A DNA stretch of 64,000 bases from assembly GCA_018105865.1 (NCBI GenBank), contig CM030864.1, positions 12,938,509 through 13,002,508 on the forward strand, read 5' to 3'. Source of the stretch: Metaphire vulgaris (lineage: Eukaryota; Annelida; Clitellata; Crassiclitellata; Megascolecidae). Every line of letters begins with the position of its first letter. The stretch's first letter is position 1. The notes under the pieces were generated by a model that saw only the letters and a program-made list of their open reading frames with translations, ran no database searches and was not told the DNA's origin. Below, one piece after another: positions 27,493 through 40,170 of this stretch. Both the position numbers and the translations under genes were made by a program.

Positions 27493-28005
27493 CAGTGCTT
27501 CCCAAGCCTTTTCCAGCCACGGGCCACGGCACACTATCCATGAAACATAGTCAACGGCACTAGATGCAGCCGGCAAGCAAAAAACCTCATCTGTGATCTC
27601 TTCCTTTTCCTAAGCAAAAAAGGACGATAGCTGCTAGCAGGCACGCCCGAAGTGGGGGTGCAGCTGCACCCCCTGGAAAAATGTAGGGGTGCAATGCACC
27701 CCCTGGAAATACGATGGTCTGCACCTCTGTTTCCTTAAATACAGGGGGTGCAGAGTGTGCAGAGGACCTTTTTTGCTTGTCAACGTATTTTATAAGGTAA
27801 AATTGAGCATTGACAACCTTTTTTTGCTTGTCAAAGATTTGAAAGAGAAAAATTTTACTTTGGGAAAATTTGCACCTCTGAGCAAAATTCGTTCCGACGG
27901 GCCTGGCTGCTAGATAATAATCTAGGTCTAAGAAACATTAATTAATTTTCTAATATTTTGCCGCGGCACACTTGTGTGCCGCGCCACATAGGTTTGGAAG
28001 CACTG
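27493..28005. mobile_element. hAT-type MITE interrupted by a second MITE
   Basis: Inverted ends CAGTGCTTCCCAAGCC and GGTTTGGAAGCACTG, with interior GCCACGGCACAC and CGCGGCACACTTGTG near each side. Flanks CTTTGCAT and CTTTAGAT match at 6 of 8 positions, consistent with an aged 8-bp duplication. It is split by the element at 27638-27905. Confidence 0.75.
27638..27905. mobile_element. Nested hAT-type MITE
   Basis: 268 bp with imperfect inverted ends CAGGCACGCCCGAA and TTCCGACGGGCCTG, flanked by a perfect duplication GCTGCTAG (27630-27637 and 27906-27913). It holds two inverted copies of the TGACAAGCAAAAAAGG motif (27764-27782, 27811-27833). Being inside 27493-28005, it is the younger insertion. 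Confidence 0.88.
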
Positions 28006-28708
28006 CTTTAGATTGATAGCATACATTACAATACATTTCCAGCAACCAATGGGAAATAGAAATCATTAACTAATACGAAAAAGATTGGAATGGTCTATCT
28101 TTAGCTATGATTCCTCAGTTCACAAACCATTGAAGTGTCCCTCAACTCTACTTAAGCCAAAATTACAAATCAAACAAAAAAGAACACTAAATATGAATTT
28201 CAGTTCCACCTTGGCATCTAAATATAGGCCATAATTCTGCCAAAGCCCATGAAGGAGCACAGGAACATCACCACATTTTCACAGAGATTTTAATTCAAAT
28301 TAACTAAGAGTTCTTCATTAAAACAGTCACACATATCGAACTGAGACTGCATTAGAAAGACACAGAAGCAAAGCCTGTAACCCAGACAAAGCAAACAATG
28401 CCTTAAAACAGATTTCTCCCATTGAAGACATTCTATAAAATGTTTTTAAAAAGTCTGTATTAAGACCAACATTAAAAAAAATTCAAAGTAATCAAATTCT
28501 TATGCCACAACTGAAATTACTACTTGCTAAAGTCACTCACAAATATTAACTGCACTTAAACCCTAAAAATTTCCATTTTTAATGCACCACACAACAATTC
28601 AAAAGTCAAATGCAAATATACAAAGGAACGTCACAATTGAGACTGAACAGGTGAATGACAATGTGATACAGTTATTGGTTGCAAGGTGAATGCACCTAAA
28701 AAGGTGCT

Positions 28709-31700
28709 TCAAGGAGCCAAATTCATTCCACCTGGACCAGTTGTCATTCCAGGTGTTTCGAGGTTCTTCAGCAGCTGTGAAAGCCATCGCTTAGTGGAGT
28801 TATCATCTTTCAAACAATTCAAGAACGTTCCATCTTTCAACTGATCTGGCAGACACTGCCTGAGCGCCTCACGGGCTCTGAAAATTCCAAAGAATCATCA
28901 GTCACAAAATGCCCCAATGTCACCTTAACACTGCTACCAACTAATTCTAATTTCTAAATTTAGCTACATGAACAAACAAATAAATAACACACAATGAAAA
29001 AGGCACATTTTGAGCATCAATTATGGGAAGAATAATAAAAATAGTATTTAAAATGAAGAAGCAATTACCTTCCATTGTCAGACAGTCGAAGATAACAGCG
29101 CACAACATGCTTCAGCAGTCGCGCTGATTGCTCTTTAGCCAACTGCAAGATCATCTTTCCCTAAATTTCAAATACAACAACTATACAATGCATATGCTAA
29201 ATAAATACAACACTGAATCCAATTTGTTTCAGTTCTGATGAATTCCCATGAAGTAAATCTTCGGATGAAACAGTTCAGAATGATAATTCTGCTTACATAT
29301 GTTCACCCCAAATTTATTTTTGAATACAGAATTGAGCATATACATGACAAATGAGGCAGATACATTAACCTCCTTGGCGTTACATTTTTTGTCAGTTTTC
29401 CATTCCAAAAGTGTTGCATTGCACTTGTTACATTGTTTCTTAAGCACATACCCACCCTCTACACGAGTCATTGTTCACCTGATTTCACCATAAAAGGGCA
29501 AGAAGCGTACATGGGCAATTACTGGACACCTGAATGTGCCAATAATGGACTCAGAGGGTCCACATGCATACCTCGTTTGCTACAACACAACGCTGCAAAT
29601 TTCTGCCTTTCTGTGGGTGTGTGACAGAAGCAATTAACTGGGTGGTCTCACCTGCCCCGAATGCCTACTACCGTAGACATAGACACTGGACGAGTAACGG
29701 TCATCGTTACCGGTGGGGAGGTTAAAGAGAGACTTGGCTATGACCCATATCCAGTGTTTATAGCAATGACAGATGTTATCAGCCAATGGGAAGCGCTTAC
29801 AAGAATCATTGCTACGTGAGAGAAGCGCTCGTATGTTTGGCAGATGTACGTTAAACCAGTTTCATCGAGCAAAATCTTCTGCAAGATAAACGTCGCCACC
29901 TGAACAACAGAAAGCAGGTTAAATATCTGTTTAAAAAATCACTTCACAAAGAATAAAACATATAATTAATTTCAGCAAAAGAAAAGGAATTGTCCGTCAT
30001 CCAATTACATATGTTCATCTTCTAACACAAACAAAGAGCTCATTTCAGGCATATTTGTTCTTGCCACAAATTTATTTTCTGCTGAAAACCAAACAATGCG
30101 TCCATATCTGCAAATTGAAAATCCCTGTAAATCTCCTTGGATCCTGAAGTCAGCCACAGTGACACATAGAGGACTCTGTGTCTTTAAAAAGATCTTCTAT
30201 TTAAACAGTTCAATTGGCGACATATTACGATTTACATGCTCATCTTCTGTCTCTTCTACGTTCTCCATCTTCTCTCCTTCATATCTCTGCAATTCTGATA
30301 ATCTAAATTATTCCATTTACCATATCAATGGTTTTAAAACTGACTGAAACCAAACTTACTGTTTTTGAAAGTTCACTTCCTGATTCCATTATTTTGAGAC
30401 AGAGAGGAATTATTTCGGTCGTCAGCAGAAAATTAATCACTTCCTGTTCATCAGTCTAAAATTTTTAAAAAGCACATATTAATCCAATTAATTCAATTAA
30501 ATGATTTTTAAACTTTAAAATTTATGATGAAAAAGATCAAGAAATAATAAATGCTAAAAATGCTTCACACCCTAGAAACCTCAGCCCATCAAAGAATAAC
30601 AAAATCCATTCGAATAAGACAAGCAAAGGCCACAGAAGAAAGGCAAAAGAAGAACAACGTAAAACACACGAATCTGACAGATCTCAAACCAACACATTTT
30701 TCAGTTCCAGGCGTAAGTTAGATTATGAAGTAACCGGTGCCAGCGAGTGAATGCAATTACCTTGACTAAAGCACCAATAACACCGAGGCTGGTCAGTCGA
30801 AGGTATTCAAAAGGCCTTGTTTTGCTAACGGTGTGCAGAAAAGGGTACAAAAAGTATGGAATATTGGCTGGAATAAACAAAGAAAGCACAAATTAAAGTT
30901 AAGCAAAAGTCAAACAATCTCCAAGATAAACCACGTTCGCTTATCAATAAAATGCATATTTTTCAGATTTTGTTCATCGGAATTGCTTCTCAAAGTGACA
31001 TCATAGATAAAGGACAAGAGACAAGGCCTAGTTGAATGATTCATATCTTTCGATTCTAAATCACACCTTCACTTTTGTTTGCTGCTTTTCCCTTAATCAT
31101 CATAAATAATAATTAATCAATAACAGCACCTACATGGCAGTCAACAGTAACAGCCAGTGACACGACAACAGCAGAGAACTGAATACCAATTGTCACCGGA
31201 GAGACACAATGAGTCCCTCCCGTCCTTTGACTTTCAGCTGTAAACTGAATCAACACAGCAGAGAAAATCAGCAACCATCGATCTACGTTTCAACACGTGT
31301 ACCTTGGAGAAAAGCAGATCGAGTGTCTGGATGAGAAGCAACGCACTGCATCAACGCCAACGCATTGCACACCCTGTTCGACTGATGAGCCTAAAAGGCA
31401 AACGCAAAATACAAACAGACAACAACACACAAAACTGCCTCTCGCTCACACAGAGGGCCCCAGCACATCACCGACCAAATGAACCTAACCGATGCTAATA
31501 AGAGATTCTGCATCTTCTAAAGACTGTTGTCACAGAACAACTGAAACAAGCTATAATTAGCCACAATGTAACAGACTCTCAAATCCTAAGTTCAATACAA
31601 ACAGAATAGCTGCCTTCTAAGCCATATGTTTGTTGATATGTCTTATTTAGAATCAATTGAAACATTTTATCTGGAATGTTTTATGATCAAAACCAAAATA

Positions 31701-33005
31701 TTTTGCTAATGATAATGTCTTTAAGTACGTACAGAAGACCAAGTGAGACAGTCAACAGTGGTCAAAATAAAGCAATTCTCAATCCATAATCTCAAGAAAT
31801 GCATTCAAAGCATCTTCACTAAGAAATCTCAATTCTGTGACATTCTCAATCTCTTGACAAAAATTCATCTCATTGACTTGAACAAAACTGAAATTCTGAT
31901 TAGTGGCTAAAATAATGGATTTCATGGCCATCAAAAGTTACTAATATCATGATCTGCAGAAAGTTATTCCATAAGTGACCGAACTCTTTCTCACAGTAAG
32001 ATTTGGAGGATTTATAGCTGGATAGATGGAGACGATCTCCTGCAGCAGAGCAGCTATTGTGCCGAATGAATGCCAAAGCATAGGCGCCAAATCAGGGACA
32101 ACTTCACGCTTTTTGCTAAAAAAAGAACCATTTAGAGTCTAAAACTACAAATGGAAAAGAGATTTCAAAAGAACGAATACAAGGAATCAAATGAAGCCAA
32201 TCCAAGCAAGTGTCTCTACAGATGGCGACTGCATCTCAAATGCAGTCAAGAGAAACAGTGTATACAGGAAATTATGCTAAATTTCACGAAACCCTGCCTA
32301 CACAAGCAACAGCTTTAACTGCCTACAACATAGGCTGCAAACACTGCAGAAACATTCCTTAAAAACAAATCATACACAGATGTAAATTTAAATATAGAAA
32401 TTATCTTCTATAGCACTTATCGGCTAACCGCGTTATAGTTAAAATTAGAATCGAGAATCAGGTCATGTGCAATGCGCATGCAAATGTGGACAGTAAATGG
32501 TTGAACGCGAGCGGTATTTTAGAAAATATTAAATACTAAATTCATGCCGTTAACAATGCTCTGCACTCGAGCCAACTTTTTAATTCAACAACAGAATTGC
32601 CTTTGATATCACTACAACGAAATTTGCTCAACGCCATGTAACTCTCATGTTCACTGGCTGCTCGCTGTCCACATTTGCATAAACCTGCACGCGCAGCCTT
32701 GACCTAATTATTGTCGATAAGCGCCATTCACATGTCTGGGAAACTAAAATCAAGTTAACAGAAACACCAAAGTAAGGTGAAGTTAGTTCTGCCACGTACC
32801 ATGTCTAATATTTCAAGTCATTAAATCCAAAAAATTAAATATAATTAAGATTTTAACATTTCTGAGAAGAAATACATCGTTAATAAAACCTTAATTCAAG
32901 CAACGCATTTTCACGCATCTCCTGATGACCAAGTTCAACGATCCACTGGAAGATCTTTTCACGTTCCAAAGCCTGAACTGGAATAATCTGTGGATTCAGG
33001 TTCAT
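28709..33005 (-). CDS. CNOT9: CCR4-NOT complex subunit 9 (Rcd1/RQCD1)
   Basis: Eight exons, in transcript order: 33005-32890, 32115-31995, 31390-31303, 30867-30761, 30455-30360, 29899-29801, 29160-29069, 28877-28709. The sum is 888 nt (295 residues; human 299), with all phases matching. Recognisable segments: [127 protein letters not shown] and [15 protein letters not shown]. The protein is almost wholly an armadillo-repeat fold. It binds CNOT1 and tryptophan-bearing partners such as GW182/TNRC6, linking silencing factors to the CCR4-NOT deadenylase. The short N-terminus before LEREK differs from vertebrates. The exon at 31390-31303 is easily missed but restores the frame and the family sequence exactly. 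Confidence 0.96.
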
Positions 33006-33654
33006 CCTTCAGATCAAGAAAACAAAAACAAAACTACAAGAGACAGAACGAAACGCCTTCACATTTGCGCTAAAGCATATAGAAATAGATAAGAAAAGAT
33101 AGCAGAAAGATATTCCGAAGTTTCGACATTCCGACGCGTATAAGTGTTAGGGTTATTGCTATGTTCAATGGCGCATATCGCCCTTCCATTCACTCCTCCT
33201 CCCCTTCTCTCACTTCCCATTGTTTATTCACTTTCTACACCACATACCACCCCTCTCACCTCCTTTGCCTTCTTCGCTTCCTTCTACGCCGCTGGTAAGT
33301 GGTAATATAAACATTTACTAAATGGAATCACTATCGAGCAGTTACCACAAAATCACTGCATCACAAAACATTCCCTGAATACAATACTAGCGCTATAAAA
33401 TCTACAATTCTGGTCTCTGCAATAGGATTATGATTAGGGTTAACGTTATGAAAACTCTCTCGTTAAGCTCAACAGAGACGCGTAAGAATAGACATTATGG
33501 CATCAAATACGAAGACGCACTAAACCCACATTTAACAGGAAAACGAAATAAAACAAGAAATTTTCCGTTTAAACGCAGAAAATCATCGAAAGATTTCAAA
33601 ACAACGAATAGAGATTACTCTTGGAGTAGGGGCAGCAAGGAAGTATTAAGTAGG
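33006..33654. other. CNOT9 upstream region
   Basis: Presumed CNOT9 5' UTR and promoter on the minus strand. A pyrimidine-rich tract lies at 33180-33290. No gene recognised. Confidence 0.35.
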
Positions 33655-33860
33655 TAGAATCCCGATGATTTATATATCGCTTTTTGTTTATACCACAGTG
33701 GCTGCTTGCTTATTTTTAGGGACTCAGGCTCTTAGTCTATCTTAAAATAACTACGGGAAAGGAGAATGATGAGCCAGAAAATGGTCGGTATATCCTTAGG
33801 GTAGTGAGGCTAGTTTTTTATAGCTACGGAGGAAATTATTTTATTAAAAGGAAAGATGGG
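33655..33860 (-). mobile_element. Old CR1-family 3' fragment
   Basis: The minus strand matches the CR1 3' end in diverged form: AGCTATAAAAAACTAGCCTCACT, then AATAAGCAAGCAGCCACTGTGG and GCGATATATAAA. More diverged than the copies at 14.5 and 61.2 kb. Confidence 0.7.
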
Positions 33861-34130
33861 AGTATCATGGGACTCTGGGGCGTTTAACGGGGATGTTAGT
33901 CCTTGACCTTAAGAACACCTTAATGACAAGTCACAAGTCCTTGGTCCTGGCCGTGAGGGTTGAGTACGTCATTGGTCCTTGCTCTTGCCTTGAGGGTTGA
34001 CTTCTTGGTCCGGGTTCTGGTCCTGGTTTTAAGGGTTGAGTCCCCAATCAACACAGTTTGTTGGCCCTATCATATGGCCAATGAATTTTTTTTTGAGGGG
34101 CCAATGTCAATAATTGCTATTTTTCTGCAG

Positions 34131-34379
34131 TGGGCCCTCGAAGATTTTGCAAATTGGTCCTATAAAGGCCCTACATGTCCAGGCCCTCAAAGGGCCCCAG
34201 TTCATATCTGCAGTGGGCCCTCATAGATTTTGCAAATTGGCCCTATAAAGGCCCTGCATGTCGGGCCCTCAAAGGGCCCTCAGTTCATATCTGCAGTGGG
34301 CCCTCATAGATTTTGCAAATTGGTCCTATAAAGGCCCTACATGCCCGGCCATCAAAGGGCCCTCAGTTCGTATCTGTAT
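34131..34379. repeat. Tandem array, three 83-bp units
   Basis: Units start at 34131, 34214 and 34297 with TGGGCCCTC, each containing GATTTTGCAAATTGG, CCTATAAAGGCCCT and AAAGGGCC. Diverged sequence of the same type (GGCC-rich) precedes it from about 34060. The multiple GGGCCC palindromes are conspicuous. Confidence 0.9.
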
Positions 34380-34538
34380 CCGGCCTTCAATGGGCCAGCA
34401 TATTATACTGCACCATCCTACCATATATAAACTCTCACACCCTTCACTTCTAAAACATAACATATTAATTTTTTTTAAATCGATGACAAACATAGTCAGC
34501 ATACAACTTACAAAGCAAGATCGATGATCAATTGTGAT

Positions 34539-37500
34539 AGTGTTTATTCTAGACCTTCTCTGGGAGAGGGAATTCCTCCCATCCAAAGTTTTATAATTTC
34601 CCCCCAAAAGTGTGAGGATGGGGGGCTTTTTTGGAGAGGGCAAAATGTAAGGATGATGACAATTTATTTGGTTGTCAGGGCATTTGAGAAGGGTAAAAGA
34701 GAACTTGAGAAGGGTAAAAGTCACCCTCAATCTTCCTTCCTCTCTCAAAACTAACTTCCTCTCTCAAAACTAACTATTTTTAACATTTATCGTCCCCCAT
34801 TATCATCAAAATACTCAGCCTCATTTGTGACATTCCTTGATGAATTTACCTCTTTTTTGGGCTCTGCAGCTACAACTCCACACGAATTCTTAATTACTGG
34901 CGACTTTAATTTACACGTGGACAAGAGTGATGATCCTAACTCTACCCAATTCATGCAGCTGCTCACACAGACAAACCTCACGCAACACATATCTCTTCCA
35001 ACTCACACTTTTGGACACACTTTAGATCTACTTATCACGTCATCTTCTTCATCATTATCTCCAATCTCAGCAATTAGTCAAGTCTCTCCATCTGATCATT
35101 TTCCCATCTTCACCATTTTAAGTATCTGCTCACCAACTCCTCCACCTCGTGGCACCTACTCATTCCGCCGTCTCAACAAAATTGACATTGCCTTGTTCTG
35201 TGATAACATTAAGTCATCTGACCTAATTACTAACACCCCTACTACCCTGTCATCACTGATCGATAAATACAATTCTGTGCTTTCTGGTCTTCTCAATAAA
35301 CATGCTCCTATCATCACTAGACCTTTTTCGTCTCATAACAGCAAACCCTGGTATAACTCTTTCATTCATGCTTTCAAGTCATTTCGCAGACGTCTTGAGC
35401 GAACCTACCATAAAACACATTCTCCATCTGACCTTTTAAATCTTCGTTCCACCACCAACCGCTATCATAATCTCCTTACATCTGCCAAAAAGAAGTACTA
35501 TTCTAACATCATTTCAACAAATAGCTCAAATCCACGTAAGCTCTGGAAAACTGTAAATGATCTTTTCCATCGCAAAGACTCAAAACCTCTCCCTCAATCC
35601 ATTTCCCTGTCAGAACTTGCTGAATCTTTTGCTAAGTTCTTCTGTGTAAAATTTCAAGATTCGCAGTGTCCTCAAGTCTTTCACTATTACTCAAACCACC
35701 TCTCCTCATTATCCTCCTCCCCCACAACCTCCATGCAATTTATCCAGCTTCACTCCTACAACTGAAGATCGAAGAGGTATCCAAACTTCTACTATCCTTG
35801 CCAAATAAACAATGTGATCTAGATCCCATACCTACTTCTTTACTCAAACAGTGTGCCACCGTGCTTACGCCTATTATAACTAGAATCATCAACCTCTCTC
35901 TTATCTCAGGCACTTTCCCATCCGCATTCAAAAACTCTTTTGTCACTCCTCTCCTAAAAAAGCCTGGTCTTGACAGAGAAGATCTCAATAACTATCGCCC
36001 CATCTCAAATCTTTCTCTTCTATCAAAACTTACTGAAAAAATTGTGCTTTCCAGACTGAATGAACACCTTTCAAGTAACTCACTATATAATGCTCATCAA
36101 TCTGCCTACACTAAACATCACTCAACTGAAACTGTCCTCGCCTACATTTATGACAGACTCTTAACTGCAATTGGTCTTCGCCAAGTTACTGGCCTTTGTC
36201 TCCTTGATCTCTCTGCAGCATTTGATACCATAGATCACAAAATTCTGCTCGAGCGACTCTCTCTCTGGTTTGGCATATCTGAAAAAGCTCACAACTGGTT
36301 TGCATCTTATCTCAAATCTCGGTCTTTTCAAGTGTCCTGTCTTGGCCAAATTTCTCTTTCTCATATTATAGATTATGGAGTGCCTCAAGGATCTGTTCTC
36401 GGGCCTGTACTGTTCAGCCTTTACACCACACCACTTTCATCTCTAATTAATTCCCTCAAATTAAACCACCAACTCTATGCCGATGACACCCAGCTATTCC
36501 TTTCCTTCTCACCTCTTTCATTCAATGCTTCTATTATTGAGCTTGAATCTGCATTCTCGTCAATCTCTGCATGGATGTCATCTAATCTCCTCGCTCTCAA
36601 CCCATCTAAGACAGAGTTTCTTTTAATCGGACTACCCCAACAACTCAAAAAATGACAATCCTAAACTAGTTTTGGCTCCTGACACCACAATAATCCCTGT
36701 TCCAACTGCTAGAAATCTCGGATTCAAATTTGACTCTTTTCTAAACTTCGAATCACAAATCTCCCAACTTTCAAAAAGCCTGCTTTATTCATATTCGTGA
36801 CCTTCGTCGCCTACGTCCTTGTCTTGATATTAAGACTGCGTCCACAATCGCCACCTCTATAGTCCACTCCAAATTAGATTACTGTAACTCCCTCTACTAT
36901 AACCTTCCCAAAGCCTCCATCAACAAATTGCAATCAATACAAAATGCTTTAGCTCGTGCTGTTACTATGTCACCTAAATTCTCCCATATTTCACCCATAC
37001 TAAAATCATTACATTGGCTTAAAATAACAGAACGTATCCAATATAAGATAATAACACTTACACATAGCTCACTTCAGTCATCAAAACCTGTCTACCTTAG
37101 ATCACTATTAACCCCTCAGCCTCCTCGACCCACACGTTCGTCATCTCATCTCACTCTGTCACGCCCGCTAAATCAGTCATCCCTGAAAATTTGCAACCGT
37201 GCCTTCTCATATGCTGCACCTGAACTCTGGAACTCGATCCCAGCTTCCCTTCGCACACTTGGACACTTTAAAACAATAAAATCTGATTCCTCATTTCCTA
37301 TAATTCCCGCACTATCTCCTCAAGTCTTCAGGTCTAAGCTTAAATCCTTCCTGTTTCTGAAATCATTTCCGCCATAGCTGTAACAACCTAGCCTCACTGC
37401 CCTTCGGATATTGACCATTGCCTGGCTGATCCCACACCTTTCCTATAGCTATTTTAAGAGAGGCTGAGCGCCTAAGAATAAGCAGCTACTGTTGTGCTGC

Positions 37501-37660
37501 TTTCCAAGGCGCTATAGAAATCCACGAGATTTTACTTTAAAGGATATTAGGAAGGATGGATGATCTTCTGTTTTGCTTGTCAAGGTTTTTGGAGACTCAG
37601 ACCTTCCCCCCCAAACATTTCTAAATCCCCCCAATATCAAGATGGCTAGAATAAACACTG
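34539..37660. mobile_element. DNA transposon (family C) split by a CR1 insertion
   Basis: Ends AGTGTTTATTCTAG and CTAGAATAAACACT, with flanks ATTGTGAT (34531-34538) and ATTCTGAT (37661-37668) matching at 7 of 8 positions. The left part is 34539 to about 34716, the right part about 37545-37660. Their joined order matches the reverse-oriented relative at 62836-63183. The right part carries a TGACAAGCAA-type motif at 37558-37582. G-rich tracts flank the interior. No coding capacity of its own. Confidence 0.72.
34717..37545 (+). mobile_element. CR1-like non-LTR retrotransposon, copy 1 (5'-truncated)
   Basis: Begins inside the endonuclease domain; the start includes a small duplicated stretch, CTCTCTCAAAACTAAC. 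The endonuclease end is seen as FLITGDFNLHVD and SPSDHFPIF (34827-35765). Reverse transcriptase follows at 35666-36655: NNYRPISNLSLLSKLTEKI, LLDLSAAFDTIDHKIL, GVPQGSVLGPVLFSLY and the YADD active site in QLYADDTQLFL. The C-terminal part is at 36928-37377 (ELWNSIPASLRTLG). The frame is broken near 35650-35760 and by stops or shifts near 36650 and 36800. The 3' UTR with GGCGCTATAGAAATCCACGA ends at 37540. Closely similar to copy 2 at 42.5 kb. Not functional as it stands. Confidence 0.92.
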
Positions 37661-37936
37661 ATTCTGATACATGTATCAACATAATTGCTGTGACAATTTT
37701 TGAACAAAAAATAATGCTAAAAAAATAATGCTAACGGCACTTTCACATAAGTGGTACAACATTTTAACAGCCAATATCAATTATTGATCAGATCTGACAA
37801 CAAAAATATATGAAAATTATTGATCGCCATCTACAGCCTCAACTGATTTACTAGTATAGATGTTATAAAAAATACAAGCCAAAAACGACAATGAAACCTC
37901 TTAAACAGATATTAAGTTTGCTTACTAATTGGCTAC

Positions 37937-38157
37937 AGCCATGGGCACCCGCAGAATTTTCACCAGGAGGAGCAAAACACAATGATCACGGTTATGCAAC
38001 ATAAATTTTTCTTCCAGGAGGGGCAAAAACATTTTAACACAATGGTCACAGTTAGTATTTTATCAAGGTTTTCAAATTTTAGTGTGAAATATTGGTATTT
38101 GCATTTTCCAGGAGGGCAAGTGTCATCTCTTGCCCCAATGTGCGGGCGTGCATGGGG
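37937..38157. mobile_element. Possible short inverted-end element
   Basis: CCATGGGCACCCGCA and TGCGGGCGTGCATGG are roughly inverse, about 12 of 15 positions. The interior has two GCAAAA...CACAATG(A/G)TCAC repeats. No target duplication found. Confidence 0.35.
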
Positions 38158-38335
38158 TCAGCTGCAGACTGCACAGTACAAAAGGCTACAATGTCTGCCA
38201 AAAAGCAATGAAAACTAGTCAAATTGAAAGTCCAAAAGAACAACTAATTTTAATAAAATGACCAGTTCTAAGCAATTTCTTCACTATATCGTGTAATAAA
38301 TAAATATGTGACGTTGTTTTAACAGAAGCTGTAGG

Positions 38336-38961
38336 TCAGTTATCAGATTCGACACTGTTGTCAGACTCCTGGTCTGAGGGAAGATGTTCAAAACGTCTTT
38401 TATCAGATGACTGCTTTGCAGCAGCAGTCAGAAAACGCTTCCGACCATCATCTCTGTCCCGAGCCTGTCTCAGCCAGACCTTAATTTTATCTTCAGCCAG
38501 CCTGTTGACGGTATCTCTCGTTTGTTCGTTAATCCGCACAGCATCTGCAACTTAGACAACAGTATTGAGACATCAAATACTGTTGAGTTGAAATACAAAT
38601 AATTTTTCTCTCAATAATACCTCATGTAATATTCACCCTAAAGTTGCATTCTAGATGATGTATACCTATGGTAAAACCTGCTAATCTGCTCTGAGTTTCT
38701 CTAAGAAGATGCATCTGCATTAGCTCATACCAGCCACAGCTGCTAACGATTGGTATCTCAAGCAAGTTGGTCAATGTATTTACAAGTCACTAGAAGCCTG
38801 CACTATTGCAGCAACACTATCCATGGTATCGACAGTAACTGAAGGAGCTGCACAGTACAAGCAATTACAACAAAAGACATAACACCTAAATATTGGCACT
38901 GGTCAATTTAATATGAAGCCTGACATCAGCATATACTTGGGTGAGCAGTAATAATACATGC

Positions 38962-39050
<89 letters not shown>

Positions 39051-40086
39051 TACTATTATTATTATTAACGTACTGATCAAGAGTTTGGTGTAATTGGACT
39101 TCTAGCTTGCTGCTCTGGAATCAATATGGTGCATAGTCTGTTAGTTTAACCAACTTCCTACACATAACTGCAAATCACTTTGTATTGTTTTAAGCCCATT
39201 ACAGTCATTGTCAATAAATAGAGTTTGTCTGTAACAGCTGTTTTGAAGATGTATTGTGAAAAAAAATGCAATCTATTGCAATGACTCAAACTCTTATCAA
39301 ATATATACAAACACAACCACTGTGACCTGAAATCTGCAAACAAAATAAAGAGTGCATATACCACATATGGAAGGTGACAATCCCAGTGCTTGGAAGCTGT
39401 GCTTTCCCTGTTTCAGCCCAGTTGAATTGGCAGGACAATTCGTTCATCATAATCGCCTTCATCATACCATTAACTGTATCGGTGATAGTTGTCGCTTCAA
39501 ACGTGGACAAGTATCTTGCCTAAACAGTTCCAGTTAAACCTTCATAAAGTACGTCGTATTTTACTAGGTAGGCTACATGTAATGTACACACACATCAATA
39601 CATGACAACATTGGCTAAAGTATAAATTTTGGGCCCTACTGGCATGTTCAACGTTCTCGGCAGAGTACATCTTGCTGTAGGCTAATTTGAGACATAAGCC
39701 GAATTTTGCATATTTAAATGGCTCAAATAGGGTAACAGAAGGCCCATTAAGAGATAAACATCTGAATATTTATTCAGAAATAAACATCAGAGATGAAATG
39801 TGGAGGCACACTCAACCTGGATCTTACTGTACCAGTTAATAAAATTAACACCATCTAACCAAGCCTTGTCCAGCTTGCTCATTCTGCTTGACAAAAGATG
39901 CTGCATCCTTCAAATCTTTGACTGCATCAGCTGGCAGTTTCATTCCTTCAGGCATAGTGGGAGTGCTGTCTCTTGTTCCACCTCTGTTGACAAGTATAGT
40001 GACACTCCGCAACAATATCTCAATTTTGGAATCAATTCGATTTAATTTTGCAAAAATCATGCGGTACTCTTCAAAGGTAACAAATG
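38336..40086 (-). CDS. DUF4806-like protein, 3' exons (partial model)
   Basis: Three minus-strand coding blocks. First, 40086 to 39860: TFEEYRMIFAKLNRIDSKIE, then PEGMKLPADAVKDL. Second, about 39519 to 39379: ARYLSTFEATTITDTVNGMM, KAIMMNELSCQFNW. Third, about 38550 to 38336: ADAVRINEQTRDTVN, KIKVWLRQARDRDDGRKR, then an acidic/Ser tail ending SDN. The LP...L...L / yL...g...v..i...l.n.l...fNW.G / AVr......eie..ik.WL..A.dR order resembles DUF4806 (function unknown), found in many animal proteins near transposase-like or zinc-finger regions. The first junction is phase-consistent; the second is not resolved, and no 5' exons were identified. It could be a live gene or a recently broken one. The first block starts with a likely coiled coil. 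Confidence 0.6.
38960..39066. repeat. (ATT)n microsatellite
   Basis: About 35 ATT copies with two ACT interruptions near the end, in the intron between the second and third DUF4806-like exons. Confidence 0.95.
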
Positions 40087-40170
40087 CTGGAACAACACAG
40101 CCACAACAGTACTGGACAGCATGTTGATTTAATATAATAATATATATAATATAATAATAATATAACAGGG

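Noticed and set aside
34326..34748. 140-residue minus-strand frame
   Set aside because: Runs across the 83-bp tandem array and family C transposon sequence; composition and content do not suggest a gene.
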